Assembly (NCBI GenBank): GCA_947247005.1
Contig: OX365947.1
Coordinates: 1,936,530 to 2,000,529 of the forward strand
Origin: Spisula solida
Taxonomy: Eukaryota; Mollusca; Bivalvia; Venerida; Mactridae
Length of the DNA: 64,000 bases
Direction of reading: 5' to 3'
This document shows, piece after piece, positions 57,546 to 64,000 of this stretch. Within the stretch, counting starts at the first letter, position 1, and the number at the start of each line of letters is the position of its first letter. The notes beneath the pieces are model-generated. The model was not told where the DNA came from. It ran no database searches and saw only the letters and a list, made by a program, of their open reading frames with translations. Made by a program: the position numbers and the translations under genes.

Positions 57546-58750
57546 TAGTCATGAGATATAGTAGCGTTGACGTTGATGTCAATGCGTGATTATACGGAAA
57601 ATACCTGAAACAAGAGGTAAAAAAAAGATTGAGCTCAGATTTAGTTGTTTCGGGAGATCGGTACCTGGTCGCTTTTGTGACGAGTGAGCGCCCAACCCAC
57701 TGAGCTCACCGGACGGTACGGGTGACGTATTGTATTTGCAAAAATTGATAAAGGTCAGCAAATTGTCCTTGTAAATATTACGCAAGTTGTATGAGATTAA
57801 GTAATGTAATTTTTATAAAAAGTATTGGTACATCTACAACATTGCAAGCGAATGAAGTTTTTGTTAAAATTCGATGTCTAAGTGCTGATAAGCCCAAACT
57901 CGCTCTAATGTTTTTACTGTACCCAAGCCTCTGTGAATGAGGTCCATTCTTCGTATATTTTCGGTCTTGCACAATACGAGAATAGAAAATGGACATAAAT
58001 TTACATGTTACCCTTGCCACTTTGGCTTATCAGCTGAGTTGCCTGGGAAAAGACAACATTGTGTCAATGCATACCAAATGCATCACATGAATTGTTCGAA
58101 ATTTAGCAGCAGATTAGATGTAATACTTTTAGTAGTGACATTTTCTAAATCGGTTTTTGTTAGTTAACGTAAGGCGGACATTGAATATTGATTTCTTGAC
58201 CCTTATTATCTTTAAGTAGTATATACAATGAATACACTTCGAATTGTACACAATTTGTGGACTTTCAGTTCGAAAATAGTTCGACATGGGAAAACTATTT
58301 TTTCATTAAGTACCGGTTACATCGAATATTTGAAAGCTCTGACGTGAAACCTCTGACGTGCGTGCTATATTATTTATGTGTATGCATAGCAACGTAATTT
58401 AAAATAAGATAATGTTTGATTCCCCGGCCTCCCAGGTCCTAACCTCAAAAATTCGCCTTGTGAAATAAATAAAAATGTTTGGGACGTAATTACCGAAATA
58501 CTATGAAAATGTGATACATGTATAATTAAGTATTCTAACATAGCACGTGAAATTTGCCTTCTTTGCGTATATTGAGCTTACCATATTTTATTACCGCGAT
58601 AAAATATAGCTGATTGATGACGTCACGTTTGACGTAATGTAGAATGACAAATGACGTAACGGTGACGGTATCGTTCCTAGTAAAAAAAGTTGTTTCACGT
58701 CAACCTGTCTTGTTGTGCTATAAATGGTAAAGCATTGGCAATGTTAGAAT

Positions 58751-58923
58751 CGAAATAATAAATAGGAGTTGTGCTTTGTTGTGTTATAAAATATAGGCAC
58801 TCGTTTGAATGCTTACATTAAATCACTCGTGAGCACTACGCACTTGTGATTTAATAACTACGCACCCAAACACGTGCCTATATTTTATTACGCAACAAAA
58901 CACAGCTACGTATTCATTATTTC
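58751..58923. mobile_element. MITE with GAAATAATAAATA termini, in unit 2
   Basis: Duplicate of 56235-56408. Confidence 0.72.
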
Positions 58924-59390
58924 TTAAATAATTAACAGTTTTACTCTTTTAGAAAATGGTCGCGTGGGATAAAACAAACACTATTTTATCTTAGGCCTTA
59001 CGTTCGAAGACTTTATTGAACATCACGTAGCATAACTAATTTACGGAATCCCAATGTTTACCACTATCACTGCACTTTGCTGCAGTTAAAGTCAACAATA
59101 CATTAATTATTTGAAAACATGTTTATCATACACGCTACATTGTCTCACAAGCTGACATGCTTATAAATGGGGACGTCAAACTGAGCAATGATAGCTTTTA
59201 ACACAAGTCATTATCAATTATGCTCATCTCTTAATAATGACATATCAACTTATTTGCAATAACATGCCATTGTGCTTTATTTGCTTAAGATTGTTATGAT
59301 TACAAAGTTCTGTTTACAGTGCATACGTTGTTAAAACCGACCCGATCCTTTAATTATTCAGACTTACATAATTACATGTATACGAGATGT

Positions 59391-59546
59391 ATTAGGCCTT
59401 TTCGACTGGGCTGTTTCGTGAAGCAAGTTTTAGCCTGATTCCCTTCCCCACAATTACAGCACTACTAAAGTAATACAACTCTAAAATTGGAACGGAAACT
59501 AGACTGTAACCTGCTCCACGAAACAGCCCAGTCGAAAAGGCCTAAT
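59391..59546. mobile_element. MITE with perfect 30-bp ends, in unit 2
   Basis: Duplicate of 56875-57030. Confidence 0.85.
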
Positions 59547-59831
59547 GCCTGTCAATTTTAACGTGTCTCCCATGAATATCCATGATTATTCGTTGTCCAA
59601 TCAAAGTGGTTATTTTAACTCATCAAAACATTCTTACTGTACAAAAACGAAAACAAACAGGGATTATTTAGCGACAGGTCAAAAGTGTTCGACAATATCT
59701 CACTTATATTTGAGCAGAGTTAAACATCTTATATTTTCATAGAAACACGATGTAAATTAAATAACTATTTTGTATCGTGTAGAGATATGTTTCAGGTAAC
59801 ACATACACTCATTGGTTTGTATGCAGTATGG

Positions 59832-60061
59832 AAGTGGAGTTGGAAGACCAATAGCCACAACGTTGACCGGTTGAAGTGGAGTTGGAAGACCAATAGCCAC
59901 AACGTTGACCAGTTGACGTTGTGTTGGAAGACCAATAGCCACAACGTTGACCGGTTGACGTTGTGTTGGAAGACAAATAGCCACAACGTTGACCGGTTGA
60001 CGTTGTGTTGGAAGACAAATAGCAACAACGTTGACCGGTCGACGTTGTGTTGGAAGACCTA
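59832..60061. repeat. 42-bp minisatellite, unit 2
   Basis: Same array in the second duplication unit, with the same unit number and a few private substitutions. Confidence 0.92.
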
Positions 60062-60110
60062 TAGTCATGAGATATAGTAGCGTTGACGTTGATGTCAATG
60101 CGTGATTATA

Positions 60111-61490
60111 CACTGTCTAGAAAGAACTAGAAGATATTTACACGATATTCAGCACGCTAGCACCAACATTATCACATATTATGATCACATGTGGTCTGTG
60201 TTAGTTATGTTTCCTGTGCTCGGTTGTGTCAGTTGAGTGCCGTCTTCCCTCTCCGATTGTCCATTTCGTTTGTTCTTTTCTTGCCTTTTGGTGCTGTACT
60301 ACTTCTGTTCGTTGCTGCCCTCCGTATGCGATCTGTTAGATGTTCGTGTATTATCTTTCCTTACAACCAACCAAAACAACATGTCGACATCTGCTGTATG
60401 AGTCTGTTTAAAACTTATTAAACGAGGGGTTGAGGAAACATAAAAATTGAAACAAACACCATTTTGCTTGAAATTTGTAATTTTCACACAATAAACAACC
60501 GAATTGCGACTGTGTAATGTAGTGAGGTTACGTTAAGTCGGTTGCGAGGGAGGGGGCGTATTATTGAAAGAAAACCGGATATTTGTTAACAGATTGTAAA
60601 TCAAAGAGCAAACAAAATGTAAAAATAAAGCACTAAGCGAGTATATTAGTATTGAAGCCAGTAATATCGTCATTATTTACGGCCATCGATCGGTCTTGTT
60701 GTACGTATTAAAAATATTTGAGCAAAATAAAATACACAATTATCCAATAAACAATGTCATTATAACGTAAATTATTAAAGTCAGTAAACATGATAAGACG
60801 AACTGGACTTTAGATGAAAGGGAAAAAACATGTCATTAGTCTATCATTATATAAAACAGTTTTCCAGTAAGATTATTTGAAGAACATGGCTTATTATTAT
60901 TAATATGGGCTCGGAAAAACCCTGGAAATATAGGTGATTTTATCCAAACCACTTGACAAAGCTTTTATAAAATATTATCATTGTCAAAATATATTCACAG
61001 TATAGATTAAGTCTTTCAACTTTTTGATAGCTGAAACTATCAGCGGTTAAGTTCATTTTCTCATTCATTTGTGTGTTGGGCATTGTGTCGTGTAAGTGTG
61101 ATCTGTGTTTTTTTATGTTTTCTGTGCTCGGCTGTTTCAGTTCAGAGTTGCCTTTCATGTCCGACTTTTTACTTTCTTACGCATAATTTCAATCAACAAA
61201 TTATAGTACATGTATTCGGATGGGTTGGTCATGTTACTCAGCTGAAAATATTCTATAAATATCAAATGTCAATAAATCATCACAAACCTTACCTATGATT
61301 TCCGAAAGTCACTGCAGTTTATGCCCTCCTTCATACCCATGTAAATATTAAGGTTGTTCAACTGTGAAAGTTTGAAGGAAACCCTGCTTAAACTGTAGGA
61401 GGAGTTATTTAGTGAATTAAATATCAAAGGGCCATATTTCTGGCAAAAATCATGCCAGCATAAATTCTGCTTTCACGTACATATACATAA
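60111..61490. other. Intergenic, low-level repeats
   Basis: The stretches at 60190-60270 and 61070-61170 resemble each other and 41285-41370 (GTGCTCGG-TGT-TCAGTT-AG). No gene is recognised. Confidence 0.45.
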
Positions 61491-61492
61491 TT

Positions 61493-61960
61493 ATGTTATT
61501 GTTTGTTCGGGCATTTCCTACGACGGACGTTCAGACCTTCACATGTTTGTTAACGTCACAGGTATTAATAATGCTAGACGTTATATTGACGAGATTCTCT
61601 GAACTTACGTCATTTGGTCTGGAGTACGTGTTAATGGACGACAATGCTACAGCTCTCAGTGCAAGAATCTCCAATCAGTAACTTGACGATCAACATCTTA
61701 AACGTATGGAATGGCCAGCTAGAGCTCCAGAAATGAATCCAATAGACTATGCATGGGGCATACTGCAGCGTCGTCCTTCCATACGACAACGTCAGTCGTC
61801 AACAAGAAATTGGCTGACTGCTGCCATTACTAAGGAATCGGGACTCATTCATCAAAATGCATCAAAAAGCTCATACGAATCTTCCATACCCGTGTCACAG
61901 AGCTTATCCGAGCACGAGAAGGTCATACCGGTTTCTACAATTTATCTGGTTTCCATATTT
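61493..61960 (+). pseudogene. Tc1/mariner-type transposase remnant
   Basis: C-terminal part of a DDE transposase. YVLMDDNATALSARI (second catalytic Asp region) and RMEWPARAPEMNPIDYAW (third acidic region) lie in one frame, interrupted by one TAA at 61679-61681. Counting the stop as a residue, 34 positions separate the two catalytic sites. The third acid reads Asp where Tc1-type proteins have Glu. The N-terminal half is missing, and reading beyond residue 70 of the second segment looks diverged. Confidence 0.8.
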
Positions 61961-61990
61961 CTTACAAGTCAAATAGTTCCTGCGAGCTAA

Positions 61991-64000
61991 TGATGTACCG
62001 ACTTCATTTGACAGAGAATTGACTGGATCCTCGACCTTCTATCTGCATAATTCAACAGCTGATGTGTATAAAATTAAGCATGAAAATCTCAAAATTGTGA
62101 AAAAAATAAGCGCGGTAGGCCGGTAGCTTTCAAATTGGGAAAACTATACACGATAATTTGACTTACGAATTTTATCAACAAATTGTTAAATAAGTTCATG
62201 TATAACAAACCAATTTTCAAGACACATAATTGCATATTATGACTCCCTTGCTCCATATAATATTTATGCTTATAAATAAAACCTCGTATTTGTCCATTAA
62301 AAGGTATTATCATAAGACATGTTTTCAGTGTTCAACAATATCAAAGATCATAAATCAATTCCGATAATTCCATGACAATAGACAATAGACATTTAGAATT
62401 TTAAGTCTCTGAATAGATATTAACACTGAATGGTAATCCTCCTAATATGACTCTGGAGACCAAACAAAACTGTATATGTTGTTAATTTTATCAAGGGAAA
62501 CAACCAGCACTAATTTTACCCGCTGATCCTAAAAATATCCGAAATATAATTTACGGAGCGAAGTTCCGGGTACGAATTGTTTTGAGTACGAACAAAATAT
62601 TCAGGACGAACGGTGGGAAGTGGTACGAAAGTGTTGAGTATGAAACGTTAGCGAAGAATTTATCCAACGATAAAACGATCTAAACTCGTGTTTAATACTA
62701 TTTTAATCGTGTTGCGTGTACATTTTTATCGTAGGGACGGGTTTTAAGGATAATTTTGTAGAAAGGATTTCGACTTGCCCGGGCCGACATACGTCAGCCA
62801 TCTTTTTGCATAAGAAAATTATCGGTTGCGTAATAAATCCCGATCAGGAATAGAATAGAATAAATTTTATTTCCAATCATGGGCCCTCTCGGGCATATAA
62901 ATCACACAATAACAGATGTGCAATGTACAAGAACATAATATATATATACATGTATATAAAAACACAGGCGTTGGTTAACACCCGAAATTCCGTAATCCTG
63001 ACACATTAACCATAAAACTAACCTATTTTCGTTCAAGAAAAATTTGAAATCTCGTAACGACCGGTTTGTTAGTCTGGTTCACGACATTCTTACAAAATGC
63101 ATCTTTTTTTTTTTTTTTTTTTGAAATAGTAAACCATCGAGAACAGGTCACGTGCCCCTCCATGGACTTTTTACTTCGAGCTATCCAATATACCTGCTCG
63201 CTCAAGCTCGCAGGTAATGATAAGCCATTGCTTACCCACCAACCAACTATCATACGCTTTAAAGCTGAGTATTGTTGTCTTTCATGATAAATCGCGTGCA
63301 ACTGTTTGTGAAACACATGCTACGTTTTGTTTAAACGGGTCACAGGTACAGTTATAATGGATTTGTGTTGGTTATATACTGTAAACCTAGAAATTAAGTC
63401 GCCGCGAAAGTGCTAAAACATTAATATGGACACTGCAGGAAACTTTAAAACGCGAACATTTGTAGTCGCGAATATGCCCACGATTAGCAAAACGCGAAAG
63501 TTAGTATTCGTGAAAGTAAATTGGTTTACAGTACTTCAGCATGTAAAAAGGTATGTCTTTAAGAACTGCTGTCATAGGTCATTGACCCCTAATTTCTTTT
63601 GTTGAGTGTATTATAGCTCGTTATATCTAACTTATACTAATTTATACCAATGCACCAATTTGTAATTGGACTTTTAACCTTTTCCAAATATATTACATGT
63701 GCTCAAATTTTGATAAAGGTCAAGAAATCAATATGCATGTAATTTGAACGATTCCTGAACAAAACCAATAAGAAACGTTGTGTGCGTAATAAAATATCAT
63801 CTAATCTGCTGCGTATGATTTTGGAAATGCAAGTGTTGCATCTAGTATGAATTGACATTATATTGTTCTTTTCCAAGTAAATGATAAGCCCTAAGGGACA
63901 TTTGTGTCTATTTTGCTATTCTCATATTGTGAAAACACATTTTGCCAAATATGGAGCTTATTCTTTCACCAGAAAGACTTGAATGCAGCACAAACATTGT
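61991..64000. other. Repeat-derived and unassigned sequence
   Basis: A fragment of the AATTTGACATGA element is at 62015-62075. A T-tract is at 63106-63122. A possible small inverted-repeat element is at 63378-63533 (ACTGTAAACCTA ... TTGGTTTACAGTA). 63700-63860 contains an inverse fragment related to 55545-55700. No gene. Confidence 0.4.

Larger units (their letters stand above)
55085..57593. repeat. 2.5-kb tandem duplication, unit 1
   Basis: Near-identical to 57594-60110, offset 2509 bp at the left end. Differences are scattered substitutions and small indels (for example four bases, AACC, inserted at about 58441). It carries two MITEs and a 42-bp minisatellite. No gene is recognised. Confidence 0.95.
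57594..60110. repeat. 2.5-kb tandem duplication, unit 2
   Basis: Second unit. It starts within the copied 3' half of MITE E and ends where unit 1 joins it (GCGTGATTATAC). High identity implies a recent event or ongoing exchange. Confidence 0.95.

Noticed and set aside
57241..60113. Repeated 70-118 codon frames in the 42-bp arrays
   Set aside because: Stop-free 42-bp minisatellite units; the frames are copies of repeat sequence.
61071..61298. Cys-rich secreted small protein frame
   Set aside because: The sequence belongs to a dispersed repeat also near 41285 and 60190; no start or splice evidence.

Overview
The window looks like AT-rich nuclear DNA from a marine invertebrate, most likely a bivalve mollusc. 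The reasons are intron-rich genes with GT/AG splice sites, a repeat with about 170-bp tandem cores ending in an (ACGG)n/(ACGA)n tail that resembles the bivalve 'pearl' elements, several tRNA-derived SINE families, and dense small inverted-repeat elements (MITEs). The species cannot be named from the sequence alone. There are no prokaryotic features.

Three protein genes can be supported. (1) A minus-strand gene fills 46230 to 2654. I reconstructed 18 exons by hand. Every junction has GT/AG ends and matching phase, and the joined frame is open for 945 codons plus a stop. It encodes a secreted protein resembling von Willebrand factor A domain-containing protein 7 (VWA7), with a signal peptide, a Cys-rich N-terminal module, a short VWA-like segment with a degenerate metal site, beta-sandwich-like modules and a Cys-rich C-terminus. 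(2) Nested in its 12.1-kb intron 11 on the opposite strand, at 10176-20354, lies a five-exon gene for a 394-residue stathmin-like protein with a long basic N-terminal extension. (3) At 49582-51561 on the plus strand is an intronless 659-residue type II membrane protein of the DUF229 (sulfatase/alkaline-phosphatase-like) family.

Layout. 1-2653: 3' flank with a pearl-like repeat. 2654-9229: last seven exons of the VWA7-like gene. 9230-21334: intron 11 with the nested gene, whose second intron holds a 5.4-kb inverted-repeat (foldback) structure with a satellite core, plus a 524-bp palindromic element. 21335-46230: exons 11 to 1, with introns packed with MITEs, SINEs and minisatellites. 46231-49534: intergenic. 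49582-51561: DUF229 gene, followed 19 bp later by a 754-bp palindromic element. 53115-53760: 27-bp minisatellite. 55085-60110: 2.5-kb tandem duplication. 61493-61960: broken Tc1/mariner transposase. 62000-64000: repeats only.

The three genes show no obvious shared pathway. The VWA7-like product is extracellular, the DUF229 product is membrane-anchored and faces the lumen or outside, and the stathmin-like product should be cytosolic and tubulin-binding if the family call holds. The most striking structural facts are the antiparallel nested gene, the loss of the canonical metal-binding motif in the VWA segment, and the repeated placement of repeats within 11-37 bp of splice sites. All counts and boundaries were read by eye, so element ends may be off by a few bases.
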